Part shown: positions 38,112 through 47,487 of the stretch, one piece after another | Position numbering within the stretch: position 1 is the first letter of the stretch | How the letters are laid out: each line of letters begins with the position of its first letter | Assembly (NCBI RefSeq): GCF_000691225.1 | Contig: NZ_JMSZ01000015.1 | Span: forward strand, 147,223 to 211,222 | Length of the DNA: 64,000 nucleotides | Direction of reading: 5' to 3' | Origin: Nitrincola lacisaponensis | GTDB lineage: Bacteria > Pseudomonadota > Gammaproteobacteria > Pseudomonadales > Balneatricaceae | Translations under genes and position numbers: made by a program | The notes under the pieces: generated by a model | What the model was told of the DNA's origin: nothing | The model's input: the letters and a program-made list of their open reading frames with translations, nothing else | Database searches by the model: none

Positions 38112-39050
38112 ATGGCTGATACGCTGGCAAAACAGGTACAGCAGGCCTGCGAACAACTCGATCAGGTCATACTGGGCAAGGCTCAGCAGGTGCGCCTGGC
38201 GGTGACCTGCCTGCTCTCCGGTGGTCACCTGCTAATTGAAGATCTGCCGGGCATGGGCAAAACAACGCTGGCACACGCGCTGGCATCGGTATTTGGCCTG
38301 GCAGACAGTCGTATACAGTTCACCAGTGATATGCTGCCCGCTGATATCCTCGGCGTGTCTGTCTTTGATGCGCCCAGTGGTGCTTTCGTATTTCATCCGG
38401 GACCGGTATTCACTCAATTGCTGTTGGCGGATGAAATCAACCGTACGACACCGAAAACACAGAGTGCCCTTCTGGAGGCGATGGAGGAGGGCCAGGTCAC
38501 CCAGGATGGAGAAACCCGTCAGTTACCGGATCCTTTCTTTGTGATCGCGACACAAAACCCACTGACGCAATTCGGTACCTTTCCCCTGCCTGAATCCCAG
38601 TTGGACCGCTTTCTGATGCGTATCAATCTGGGCTATCCCAGCCCTGAGGCAGAGCGTACCTTGCTAATGCGTGGTGATACGCTTTCCCGTCGTCAGCGTC
38701 TGCCTGCGGTGTTATCGCCTGAAAAACTGCGGGAAGCGCAACAGGCGTGTCAGCAGGTGCATGCCTCAAGTGACCTGATTCACTACGTTCAGCGGCTAGT
38801 TCAGTATACCCGTGAAGGCGATGGCTTCAGTTATGGCGTGTCTCCCAGGGGCGCGCTGGCGTTGTTGCGCTGTGCACGCAGCTGGGCCTGGTTGCACGAG
38901 CGTCAGCATGTTGTGCCTGAAGATGTGCAGCGTGTTCTCGAACCGGTCGTGGGTCACCGGATACGGGCAGCTGAAGATATGGCTGGACACACCTCCGCGC
39001 GTCTGGTCAGTGAGCTGCTGTCCCGTGTTGATGTGATGGCCAGTGGATGA
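38112..39050 (+). CDS. MoxR-family AAA+ ATPase
   Basis: 312 residues. Walker A is GMGKTT (47-52), Walker B region LLLADEINRTTPKTQSALLEAMEE, sensor ATQNPLTQFGTFPLPESQLDRF, all typical of MoxR. Such ATPases act as chaperones for complexes whose subunits carry DUF58 or VWA domains. It is the first of three coupled genes: the DUF58 gene overlaps its stop by ATGA. Confidence 0.94.
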   Translation: MADTLAKQVQQACEQLDQVILGKAQQVRLAVTCLLSGGHLLIEDLPGMGKTTLAHALASVFGLADSRIQFTSDMLPADILGVSVFDAPSGAFVFHPGPVFTQLLLADEINRTTPKTQSALLEAMEEGQVTQDGETRQLPDPFFVIATQNPLTQFGTFPLPESQLDRFLMRINLGYPSPEAERTLLMRGDTLSRRQRLPAVLSPEKLREAQQACQQVHASSDLIHYVQRLVQYTREGDGFSYGVSPRGALALLRCARSWAWLHERQHVVPEDVQRVLEPVVGHRIRAAEDMAGHTSARLVSELLSRVDVMASG

Positions 39051-39961
39051 TCAGCTGGCCAGCCGGGTTGTCATTGCAGCGCGAGGGCAAAATTTACATT
39101 TTGCCGACCGCTGCAGGCTGGGGGTTTGTACTGCTGCTGGTGTTGCTGCTGCTACTGTCGATCAACTTTGAAAACAACCTGACCTTTGCATTGACCTTTC
39201 TGCTGGCGGCCTTGATGGTCGTGGCGATTCTGTATACCTACAGTAATCTCGCCGGCGTCAGGCTGGTGCGCGCTACTGGCCAGCCCTGTTTTGCCGGTGA
39301 GGCAGCGGGGTTTACGCTGCAGCTTGGCAGTGACACAGGGCGGGAGCATCAGCAGATTCAGCTCAGCTGGCCAGGCAGCTTACCGATCACCGTGGATCTG
39401 GTGGAGCAAAACCCGGTTCAGGTGGAGCTGGCGCTGCCGACGCAGCGCCGGGGCTGGTGTACGCCGCCGAGAGTAAAGTTGCAGACTGTTTTCCCGCTGG
39501 GCTTATTCAGGAGCTGGTGCTATCAGCCGGTGATGGCGCGTGCCTTGGTATATCCTGCACCGCTAAACGGAGTTTCTTTACCCTCAACAGCGGGGAATAC
39601 CGGGCAGGGCGGGCTGGTTGTGCAAAGTGGCAGCGATGACTTCAGTGATTTGAAGCGCTTTCAGCCGGGAATGTCACCGCAGCATATTGCCTGGAAAGTC
39701 TATGCCCGTGGGCAGGGTTTGCATGCCAAGCAATATGCCGCACGACAGGATCTGGATATCTGGCTGGATTTCAGTGCCTGGCCTGAGGCGGAGACTGAGT
39801 TGCGCCTGTCCTGGTTGTGTTATTGGGCGTTAAAGTTGAGTCGGGAAGATCGTTGCTACGGCTTGCGTTTACCTGACCAAACCTGGCCGCCGGCACGTGG
39901 CGACTATCACCGTCAGCAAGTGTTGCAAGCGCTGGCACTCTATGGTCAGGTGAACTCATGA
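39047..39961 (+). CDS. DUF58 domain membrane protein
   Basis: 304 residues. Two adjacent membrane helices near the N-terminus (about 22-65) are followed by a soluble domain with the DUF58 hallmark SDDFSDLKRFQPGMSPQHIAWKVYAR. DUF58 proteins are partners of MoxR ATPases. In Pseudomonas the same three-gene set, ending in TgpA, is needed for viability. It is coupled by ATGA on both sides. Confidence 0.9.
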   Translation: MISWPAGLSLQREGKIYILPTAAGWGFVLLLVLLLLLSINFENNLTFALTFLLAALMVVAILYTYSNLAGVRLVRATGQPCFAGEAAGFTLQLGSDTGREHQQIQLSWPGSLPITVDLVEQNPVQVELALPTQRRGWCTPPRVKLQTVFPLGLFRSWCYQPVMARALVYPAPLNGVSLPSTAGNTGQGGLVVQSGSDDFSDLKRFQPGMSPQHIAWKVYARGQGLHAKQYAARQDLDIWLDFSAWPEAETELRLSWLCYWALKLSREDRCYGLRLPDQTWPPARGDYHRQQVLQALALYGQVNS

Positions 39962-41943
39962 AACAGGTATCGGTCAAGCCGGTCGATAAGTTGAGTCGCT
40001 CGGCGGTGTTGTGGCAGTTGATTGCCTGTGTGGCGGTTGTGCTGCCGAATGTGGTGTGGTTGCCTGCCTGGGTTTTGTTACTGGGTGCGGGCTGTATCGC
40101 TGCCCGCGTGATGATTCATACCGGACGCTGGTCTTTTCCGCACTGGAGTCTGAGGCTGTTGCTGGTGGTGGCAGCTGCCGCCGGTCTGTTAGTCAGCTTT
40201 AACCGGGACGCCAGTCTGAATGCCATGGTCGCACTGTTAACGGTCGGGCTGGCGCTGAAATTGCTGGAAATCTACCGTCGACGCGATGCACTGGTGTTGC
40301 TGTATGTCGCGCTGTTTGTAGCGGCAACAGTGTTCCTGTTTGAACAGAGCCTGTTGATGGCTGTGTATATGTGTGTCGCTGTGTTGGCGGTCATTGCCGC
40401 GCTGGTCAGTGTCTGGCAAGACCCGTTGCGTGAAGAGATGCTGCGTCCGCTGAAACTGGCTTCGCGCATGCTGTTACCCGCGCTGCCATTGATGCTGGTG
40501 CTGTTTTTCCTGTTTCCCCGAATCGGACCGCTATGGTCTGTTGAGCTGGATCGTTCAGCGGCACGTACCGGTTTGTCCGACAGTATGGCGCCTGGGGATA
40601 TCAGTCGCCTGACCCGTTCAGATGAACTGGCTTTCCGGGCCGTGTTTGAAGGTGAACCACCGGCGCCGTCATTACGCTATTGGCGGGTACTGGTACTGTC
40701 GGCTTTTGATGGGCGCAGCTGGACGGTGGGATCATCATCTGCCCGAGGCGCTGAGGTGCTGGATGTTCAGGGTGAAACGCTGACCTATGAGATAGTTCAG
40801 GAGCCCAGTCGTCAGCGCTGGCTGTATGCACTGGATGTACCTCTTGCAGCTCCGCCTCAGGCGCAGCTGACCATGCCGCGTACCCTGGTGTCAGCCAATG
40901 AAGTGTCCCAGCGTATTCAGTATTCACTGACTTCCGCGCCTGCTTATCAGTTAGCCACGCAACTAAGCCAAGCCGAACGGCGTGCCTACACTCAGTTGCC
41001 TTCCCGTGGCAACCCGCGCAGTCGTGAGCTGGTGAGTACCTGGCTGAATGAGAGCCAGGGCGATGTTGTGACTTTGATCGATCAGATACTGGCATATTTC
41101 CATGCCAGTTTTGTCTATACCCTGGAGCCCATGGCGCTGGGAGAACACAGTGTTGATGAGTTTCTGTTTGATACCCGGCAAGGCTTTTGTGAACACTTTG
41201 CCAGTGCAACAGCCTTTATGCTGAGGGCGGCCGACATTCCTGCACGTGTCGTGACCGGTTATCAGGGTGGTGAGTGGAATACCACCCAACGTTATCTGAC
41301 GCTACGTCAATATGATGCGCATGCCTGGGTAGAGGTCTGGATAGAAGGTCAGGGGTGGCAGCGTCTGGATCCAACTGCAGCGGTTGCACCTGAGCGGATC
41401 GAGATGAGTGCGGACCAGCTGTTCAGTGGCCAGGCAGGTTTTCTTGCCGACTCACCCTTGTCCGCAAGACGTCTGATCCGTCAGGGCTGGTTATTGCAGG
41501 CCCGTATGCGCTACGACGCACTGAATTTTGCCTGGCAGCGCTGGGTGTTGAATTACCATCATCAGCAACAGAATCTGTTACAGGATTGGCTGGGGGGCAT
41601 TACGCCCTGGAAAATGGTGCTGGCGCTACTTGTGCCTGGCGCTCTGGTGCTGGGCTGGTTGGCCTGGCGGCTATTGCGGTGGCCTCAGCCTCAGGATCCG
41701 TTACAGCGTCACTTGCAACGTCTGTTGCAGCGCGTGGCACGGCAGGGCTTTCAGCGGCAGCCGGATGAAACCCTTAACCGGTTTGTGGCCCGTGTGGCTG
41801 CTCACTCTCCAGCGCTGGCGGAGATCCTGCAGCCGGTGGCCGAGGCGTATGAACAGCTCCATTATGCGCCCTCGACGGATGCTCAGGCCCGTCAGCGACT
41901 TCTGGCAGCCATGCGTCAGGCAGAAACACGCTTAAAATCATAA
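39958..41943 (+). CDS. tgpA: TgpA-type membrane transglutaminase-like protein
   Basis: 661 residues. About six N-terminal membrane helices (DUF3488, residues 15-190) are followed by a periplasmic transglutaminase-like domain with an intact triad: C411 (QGFCEHFASA), H455 (YDAHAWVEVW) and D471 (RLDPTAA). One further helix (about 560-580) leads to a C-terminal DUF4129 region. In Pseudomonas aeruginosa TgpA is an essential protein of this make-up. Its substrate in the periplasm is unknown. Last gene of moxR-DUF58-tgpA. Confidence 0.92.
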   Translation: MKQVSVKPVDKLSRSAVLWQLIACVAVVLPNVVWLPAWVLLLGAGCIAARVMIHTGRWSFPHWSLRLLLVVAAAAGLLVSFNRDASLNAMVALLTVGLALKLLEIYRRRDALVLLYVALFVAATVFLFEQSLLMAVYMCVAVLAVIAALVSVWQDPLREEMLRPLKLASRMLLPALPLMLVLFFLFPRIGPLWSVELDRSAARTGLSDSMAPGDISRLTRSDELAFRAVFEGEPPAPSLRYWRVLVLSAFDGRSWTVGSSSARGAEVLDVQGETLTYEIVQEPSRQRWLYALDVPLAAPPQAQLTMPRTLVSANEVSQRIQYSLTSAPAYQLATQLSQAERRAYTQLPSRGNPRSRELVSTWLNESQGDVVTLIDQILAYFHASFVYTLEPMALGEHSVDEFLFDTRQGFCEHFASATAFMLRAADIPARVVTGYQGGEWNTTQRYLTLRQYDAHAWVEVWIEGQGWQRLDPTAAVAPERIEMSADQLFSGQAGFLADSPLSARRLIRQGWLLQARMRYDALNFAWQRWVLNYHHQQQNLLQDWLGGITPWKMVLALLVPGALVLGWLAWRLLRWPQPQDPLQRHLQRLLQRVARQGFQRQPDETLNRFVARVAAHSPALAEILQPVAEAYEQLHYAPSTDAQARQRLLAAMRQAETRLKS

Positions 41944-42066
41944 CTCTGTTTGAATTTGTTGTTAGGGTCTTTCTGGCGAGGTGTTGGGCTAAGGTCGTAA
42001 GGTAGCCAGTGGTTGGCCGGGAGTTTCTGTTTTATAGTAGGGGCAACATTAGAATAACGATAAGAG

Positions 42067-43878
42067 ATGACGATGAGCCTTTATACCACTATTGAAAAAA
42101 CCTTTTTCAATTCATTGACCCGGAAAATTACCGGGAATGTGCTGTTTTTGCTGATCCCTCATGTCGTGCTGATCGGTGTCGGTGGTTATTATGCCGGTGA
42201 CCTGAAGCAGATGATTTTGTCACTGGATCTGTCAGGCAGTACCGAGCAACAATTGTTATCCGGGTTAGATGCCTTGGTCTTTGCCGCCAGTGCCACGATT
42301 ACGCTGGCGTTGCTGGCCGGTGTGTTTACCATCTTTTTCATGCGCCATCTGTTTCTGAGGCCGATCCGGGAAATTACCGAGGTGCTGCGCGCTATCCGCG
42401 AAAAAGAGGGCGATATTTCTGCTACCTTGCCAGCCTACACTTACGATGAAATTTCGGACATGGCCCGTAGCTATAATGATTTTACCGATCAGTTGCGTGC
42501 CATGATTGAAGAAACGCGACGTCATTCGGTCAGCGTATCCTTGAGTTCCACACGTCTGCAAAAAACTGTTATTGAATCCGGAGAAGCTTCCAGGCTGCAG
42601 GAAGAGCAGGCGCAGATGGTATTCCAGTCCAGCTCTCAGGCGTCTCAGGCGATTGATGAGATTGCGGGTAACACCCAGATGATCAGTAATCAGACGGGTG
42701 CCAATATGCAGGAAATACGCAGCTCCAGTGAAGAGCTGAACAAAGTATTGGCACAGGTGCGCTCGGTCCGTGAATTGGCTACCCGCTTTCAGGAAACAGT
42801 GCAGAAGCTGAGTGAAAACTCCGGCAATGTCATGAATATCCTGTCGATGGTCAAGGATTTCTCAGATCAGACCAATTTGCTGGCACTGAATGCTTCTATT
42901 GAGGCGGCCCGTGCAGGTGAGGCGGGCCGGGGCTTTGCCGTGGTGGCTGATGAGGTTCGCAATCTGTCGCAAAAAGTGAGTGTGGCGACCACCCAGATTG
43001 ATACCAATATCAGTGAAATGTCCTCCCTGGTCAGTAATACCCACAGCAGTGCTGTGACGATTCTGGAGTATATTGAAAATACTGAAAGCTTTATCGATTC
43101 CACCAGTCATCAGTTTGTGAAGCTGGTTTCCGATTTTGAAGACATTAACCAGCAGTTGACCGGGATATCTGCCGCCATCGAGGAGCTGTCCTATACCAAC
43201 CGCGAATCACATGATCATGTCTGTAAAATCACTGAGTTGTCTGTACAGATGAAGCAGGATATGGATCGCTCCAAAGAATATTCGGGCGATCTTGAAAAAG
43301 CGACTGAAACCACCCAGGAGCTCCTGTCACATTTCCAGATTGGTCGTGGCGGATTTGAAAATATGACCCGTACCGGTTTTGCCTGGTCCAAAGAGATCAT
43401 GCAATGTATGCAGCAACTGGATGAGCAGGGAATTAACCTGTTCGATCAGAACTATCAGCGGACAAATCCGGGTCAGGAACCGGAGAAGTTTAATGTCAGC
43501 TATGTTGAGGCATTTGAGCGGTTGTTACGGCCCATGTTCGATCGCTTTATTACTGAACGTCCGGAGTTTATCTACGCGATTGCGGTGGACCGTAATGGTT
43601 ATGCGCCTGCACACCACGCTAAAGTCAGTCAGGCTCTGACGGGGGACTTGTCAGTGGATCTGGTCAAGAGTCGCCATCGTCGCTTCTTCAAGTCCAATCG
43701 TCAGGAACGTCGACGTTGTTCGCACCAGAATGCTTTCCTGTTGCAAACCTACATTCGTGATACAGGTGAAATACTCAATGACCTGTCAATCCCGCTCTAT
43801 ATCAATGGCAAACATTGGGGTGCATTGATTATGGGCTTTGAGCCTCGTTGTTTGCTGGATGACAAGTCTGCCGGATGA
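42067..43878 (+). CDS. chemoreceptor with a minimal periplasmic loop and a C-terminal sensor-like domain
   Basis: 603 residues from the ATG at 42067; a second in-frame ATG at 42073 is possible. Helices at about 22-42 and 75-98 leave only some 30 residues outside. HAMP and the signalling domain ([22 protein letters not shown]) follow. After the receptor hairpin comes an extra C-terminal domain of about 130 residues (from [12 protein letters not shown]) with [49 protein letters not shown]. That is a PAS/Cache-like pattern found in other receptors. Sensing is thus likely cytoplasmic. A strong terminator follows. Confidence 0.92.
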   Translation: MTMSLYTTIEKTFFNSLTRKITGNVLFLLIPHVVLIGVGGYYAGDLKQMILSLDLSGSTEQQLLSGLDALVFAASATITLALLAGVFTIFFMRHLFLRPIREITEVLRAIREKEGDISATLPAYTYDEISDMARSYNDFTDQLRAMIEETRRHSVSVSLSSTRLQKTVIESGEASRLQEEQAQMVFQSSSQASQAIDEIAGNTQMISNQTGANMQEIRSSSEELNKVLAQVRSVRELATRFQETVQKLSENSGNVMNILSMVKDFSDQTNLLALNASIEAARAGEAGRGFAVVADEVRNLSQKVSVATTQIDTNISEMSSLVSNTHSSAVTILEYIENTESFIDSTSHQFVKLVSDFEDINQQLTGISAAIEELSYTNRESHDHVCKITELSVQMKQDMDRSKEYSGDLEKATETTQELLSHFQIGRGGFENMTRTGFAWSKEIMQCMQQLDEQGINLFDQNYQRTNPGQEPEKFNVSYVEAFERLLRPMFDRFITERPEFIYAIAVDRNGYAPAHHAKVSQALTGDLSVDLVKSRHRRFFKSNRQERRRCSHQNAFLLQTYIRDTGEILNDLSIPLYINGKHWGALIMGFEPRCLLDDKSAG

Positions 43879-43897
43879 CAGTAAAAGCTGATTACTG

Positions 43898-43939
43898 AAG
43901 AAGAGGGCTGTCATGCAAGTGTGTGACAGCCCTCTTCTT
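43898..43939. terminator. bidirectional terminator
   Basis: A perfect 16-base stem (43898-43913 with 43924-43939, arms starting AAGAAGAGGGCT) between the chemoreceptor gene and the convergent double-receiver gene. The T-rich and A-rich flanks suit both strands. Confidence 0.85.
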
Positions 43940-43942
43940 TAT

Positions 43943-44743
43943 TCAGTGCTGATCGCTGATCAGGTGGTGTAAGAGTTGTTTCAGTGAGTGGTAAGACAAG
44001 GGCTTGCGACAGATGGCTGTGACACCCTGTTTTTCAAATGCAGCCAAAGGCTGATCGTCCTGTTCGGAGGTGACAACCAATACTGGCACCGTCGGTTGAT
44101 CACTGTACTGGCGTATATGTTGTACCAGCTCCAGCCCGTCAATGTTAGGCATATTGAAATCGGTAATCACCAGATCGAAACGCTGATTTTTCAAAATCTG
44201 CAGCGCTTCTGCGCCGTCTTTGGCTTCACGAAAGTTCATCACACCCAGAGATGTCAGGATTCGAGCCAGGTAGCGGCGTGACATTTTGCTGTCATCCACG
44301 ATCAATACCCAGAGGTCTTCAAAGGTGGCATCGGGTTCATCGTCCTGATGATGACTGTCTTCCACATATTCCACGGCGCTGATCAGGGCTTTGTGGAGCT
44401 CTTCAGGGTCAAAGGGTTTGGGTAGAATCGTGGCGGCACCAGACTGGCGTATGGGTTCAAGATAACGGTACATTGTTTCTGAAGAGATCAGAAAAAACAC
44501 CACTTCATCGAGGCCCGGTGATTTGCGCATCTCTCCGACCAGCTCCGAGCCTGTCATATCAGGCAGGTGCATTGCAGACATCACAATGTCGGGTGTGATG
44601 GTTTGCATGCGCTCAAGCGCTTCACCCGCCTCATTGAACTCTTCAATTTCCTGAATACCCAGAGAACGCAGATGACCGGTAATGATATTGCGCTGCATGC
44701 GCGATGGTTCGATCACCAGTATCAGAAGTTCTTGCAATTCCAT
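43943..44743 (-). CDS. response regulator with two receiver domains, the first degenerate
   Basis: 266 residues, two receiver domains in series and no output domain. The second (about 144-266) is complete: D150/D151, phospho-acceptor D195 (ITDFNMP) and K248-region CRKPL. In the first (about 5-125) the acidic pair is reduced to E12 (VIEPSRM) and the phospho-acceptor position is A57 (MSAMHLP), while the lysine (LPKPF) remains. The first domain is therefore probably a phosphorylation-independent binding module. It may serve the chemotaxis or c-di-GMP proteins nearby; the partner kinase is not visible. Confidence 0.9.
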   Translation of the reverse strand: MELQELLILVIEPSRMQRNIITGHLRSLGIQEIEEFNEAGEALERMQTITPDIVMSAMHLPDMTGSELVGEMRKSPGLDEVVFFLISSETMYRYLEPIRQSGAATILPKPFDPEELHKALISAVEYVEDSHHQDDEPDATFEDLWVLIVDDSKMSRRYLARILTSLGVMNFREAKDGAEALQILKNQRFDLVITDFNMPNIDGLELVQHIRQYSDQPTVPVLVVTSEQDDQPLAAFEKQGVTAICRKPLSYHSLKQLLHHLISDQH

Positions 44744-44829
44744 CGTGTTAGACTCGAAACAATTGGTTAGTGTCAGTTATACCGGACCACCAGCAGATTG
44801 CAACACTCTTTCGGTGGGTTTTCGCCTGA

Positions 44830-44855
44830 TTCAGTTTTGTTCAGCTCTCGTTCAG
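44830..44855. promoter_or_regulatory. three helically phased TTCAG repeats
   Basis: TTCAG begins at 44830, 44840 and 44851, spacings of 10 and 11 bases, that is on one face of the helix. They lie about 90-110 bases upstream of the double-receiver gene. They could be a protein-binding site. No regulator is recognised. Confidence 0.35.
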
Positions 44856-44931
44856 TTGAAACGCGTTTTACTGTTTACCCGAGCAGGAATATATCGGGTC
44901 TCTTCATCATTTCAACTCAGCTATACACTTT

Positions 44932-44960
44932 AAGGCTACCCTGAAAGGGTAGCCTTTTTT
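44932..44960 (+). terminator. terminator oriented to the plus strand
   Basis: Perfect 11-base arms AAGGCTACCCT (44932-44942) and AGGGTAGCCTT (44946-44956), loop GAA, then further T residues to 44960. The T run is on the plus strand although both flanking genes read minus. On the minus strand, after the ptsP stop, the stem is followed only by TTAAAG. Confidence 0.8.
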
Positions 44961-47250
44961 ATCCCTGTTGATCATCGGCGTTTTCGGATTGTGTTGTTGC
45001 AGCCGGCTTGCTCAGTGCCTGTTCAACCAGGGGTTGAAACAGTGCGCGTATCTCTTCTTCATGGCTACAGGCCTGAGCCTGTTCAAGCAGGGGAAGTAGC
45101 GCTTGGCGCTCAACTGATCGAATCAGCAGTTTGATACGAGGTATATTATAAGCACTTAAGCTGATGCTGTTATACCCCAAAGCCATTAAAACCAGTACAG
45201 CAACCGGATCTGAAGCCATCTCTCCACATACTGAAACCGGCAGATTGAGAGTCTGGCATTGTTGTTGGATATTCATCAGAGCATGCAGGACGGCCGGATG
45301 AAGATGATCAAACAGAGCAGAGACGCGGGGGTTGTTGCGATCCACCGCCAACAGGTACTGTGTCAGGTCATTCGAGCCGATAGAGACGAAATCGACCCAG
45401 GGCGCCAGCTTGGGTAGCAGCAGCATTGCCGAGGGGACTTCGATCATCATGCCAATCTGCGGCATGCGGACCGGATGGCCTTCTTTGCGCAGATCGGCAA
45501 CCGCTTTTTCCATATGACCACGGAAGCTGGAAACCTCATCCACACGGCTGACCATTGGAACCAGTACTTGCAGGTTGCCGTTGCCGATATCCGCACGCAG
45601 CATGGCGCGAATCTGAGTAACCAGCAGTTGCGTATTATCCAGTGTGAAACGTATGCCTCGCCAGCCCAGGTAAGGGTTCTGCTCACTCATTTCAAAATAG
45701 GGGAGTTGCTTGTCTCCGCCGATATCCAGCGTTCTCATGGAAACCGGGTGAGGTACATAGGCTGCAAGTACCTTCTGGTAGATACGCAGTTGCTCTTCTT
45801 CCGTCGGAAAGCTCTGATGGACCATAAACGGAATCTCAGAGCGATACAGCCCCACACCCTCGGCACCGCGCTCCAGGCCTGGAGTCGCATCAGCCAGCAG
45901 ACCTGTATTGGTCAGCAGGCGTACACGAAAACCATCCAGACTTTCAGCCGGCTCATTGCGCAGGCGCTCCAGGCCCTGGATGAAGCGCTTTTCATCAGCA
46001 ATCATGCGACGGTATTCGCGGCACAGTACCTCGGGCGGGTTGATGGTACATTCCCCCCGGTTACCATCGACGATAATACGTTGTCCACGATAGCGGTCCG
46101 GGTCCAGACCCTCTACACCCATGACCGCAGGTATCCCCAGCGCATTGGCCAGAATAGAAGTATGCGAGAGTGCTGAGCCAGAAGTACAGACAATGCCATG
46201 GATACGCTGTAACGGGAATTCCGCCAGATCAGTAATGTTGACCAGTTCGCCGGTTAACACCAGTGGTTCATCAGGTGTTTCAATGACCTGGCGCTCATGC
46301 TGTAACAGTTCATTGAGCAGACGTTGACCTATATTGGTGATATCTTCACTGCGTGCTTTCAGATAAGGGTCATCTGATTCAGCAAATATCTGTGCCATCT
46401 GTTCAATCACCTGGCGCAGCGCCCAGGGAGCACTATCGCCCTGGTCAATCCGTGCATCCACCCCGTTGACCAGTTCCGGGCTCTTCAGCATCATTTGGTA
46501 GACCCCGAACAATGCATTCAAATCACCCGGCAGATGATGGCCCATTTTACCTGAACGGCTTTCCAGGTCTTTAGCAAGCCATTCAATGGCTTCACGAAAC
46601 TCGGCTTTTTCTTCAACAGGGTCACTGTTGATACCCGGGGTGACCTGATCCAGTGTCATATGTGGATCGATCACCCATAGCCGACCGATACCGATGCCAC
46701 CAGCACTGCGGATACCGGAAAAACGTTTATACGGTAGTACCTCAGGTTGCATCCAGCTGCCACTGCGTTGCAGCAGATGCAGGGTACCTGCCAGCTGAGA
46801 CGCGACGGTGATCAGGAAGGCCTCTTCTTCATCACTGTAGCGGTCCTGGTCACGATCCTGCACCACCAGTACCCCGACCAGCTTGCGCAGATAAATCAGC
46901 GGTACACCCATGAAGCTTCGATAGGATTGCTCATGTGTTTCCGGTATATAGACGAAACGATCATCGGAAGGAGCATCGGCAATATTCAGGGTGCTGAGGC
47001 TGGCAGCAATATGGCCAACCAGCCCTTCATTCAGGCTCAGACGGACCTGGCCGACAGCATTGCTGGCCAGGCCACGGGTGGCTGCCAGAATCAGCGTGTC
47101 CTGCTGCGGGTTGCACAGATAGAGGCTGCAGACATCTGCATCCATCAGTTCACTCAGCCGTTCCACGATGGTATCCATCATGGCTTCCGGGTCCTGTGTA
47201 CGGGCTATTGTCTCGACCAGGGCGGTTAGATCGGTGAGTGAAGAGGGCAT
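44959..47250 (-). CDS. ptsP: phosphoenolpyruvate-protein phosphotransferase PtsP (EI-Ntr)
   Basis: 763 residues. An N-terminal GAF domain (about 1-165, DADVCSLYLCNPQQD) precedes the enzyme I part. The phosphorylated histidine H363 is in GSALSHTSILANALGIPAV. The C-terminal PEP-binding barrel shows GVGLYRSEIPFM, TLDIGGDKQLPYF, SIGSNDLTQYLLAVDR and VCGEMASD. PtsP starts the nitrogen-related phosphorelay to NPr and EIIA-Ntr, which adjusts potassium, carbon and nitrogen responses. In many relatives rppH lies upstream; it does not here. Confidence 0.96.
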   Translation of the reverse strand: MPSSLTDLTALVETIARTQDPEAMMDTIVERLSELMDADVCSLYLCNPQQDTLILAATRGLASNAVGQVRLSLNEGLVGHIAASLSTLNIADAPSDDRFVYIPETHEQSYRSFMGVPLIYLRKLVGVLVVQDRDQDRYSDEEEAFLITVASQLAGTLHLLQRSGSWMQPEVLPYKRFSGIRSAGGIGIGRLWVIDPHMTLDQVTPGINSDPVEEKAEFREAIEWLAKDLESRSGKMGHHLPGDLNALFGVYQMMLKSPELVNGVDARIDQGDSAPWALRQVIEQMAQIFAESDDPYLKARSEDITNIGQRLLNELLQHERQVIETPDEPLVLTGELVNITDLAEFPLQRIHGIVCTSGSALSHTSILANALGIPAVMGVEGLDPDRYRGQRIIVDGNRGECTINPPEVLCREYRRMIADEKRFIQGLERLRNEPAESLDGFRVRLLTNTGLLADATPGLERGAEGVGLYRSEIPFMVHQSFPTEEEQLRIYQKVLAAYVPHPVSMRTLDIGGDKQLPYFEMSEQNPYLGWRGIRFTLDNTQLLVTQIRAMLRADIGNGNLQVLVPMVSRVDEVSSFRGHMEKAVADLRKEGHPVRMPQIGMMIEVPSAMLLLPKLAPWVDFVSIGSNDLTQYLLAVDRNNPRVSALFDHLHPAVLHALMNIQQQCQTLNLPVSVCGEMASDPVAVLVLMALGYNSISLSAYNIPRIKLLIRSVERQALLPLLEQAQACSHEEEIRALFQPLVEQALSKPAATTQSENADDQQG

Positions 47251-47487
47251 AGTGAACTTCCGTTAAACAGTTGTTTTCCGTTGAGCCGATCTTGTCATAC
47301 TTGTTTGAATGCGGCAATCCGTGAATTGGGCGTGGTCGCAAACATTTACAGTGACGGCGTATGCTCGATGATTGTCGTATCAGGAGTCTTTGGGGTATTG
47401 GTGTGTTTTAATATTAACTGCTAAAATGTAACTGTCTTCCCGCTATATATTCGTAATTTCAGCATAAGGTCATCCGTATTGGTATCC

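Noticed and set aside
40601..41209. 202-codon minus-strand frame opposite tgpA
   Set aside because: Antisense to a well-supported transglutaminase gene; composition is that of a shadow frame.
43898..43939. Long hairpin as a regulatory element
   Set aside because: Position between convergent genes and the flanking A and T runs are fully explained by a bidirectional terminator.
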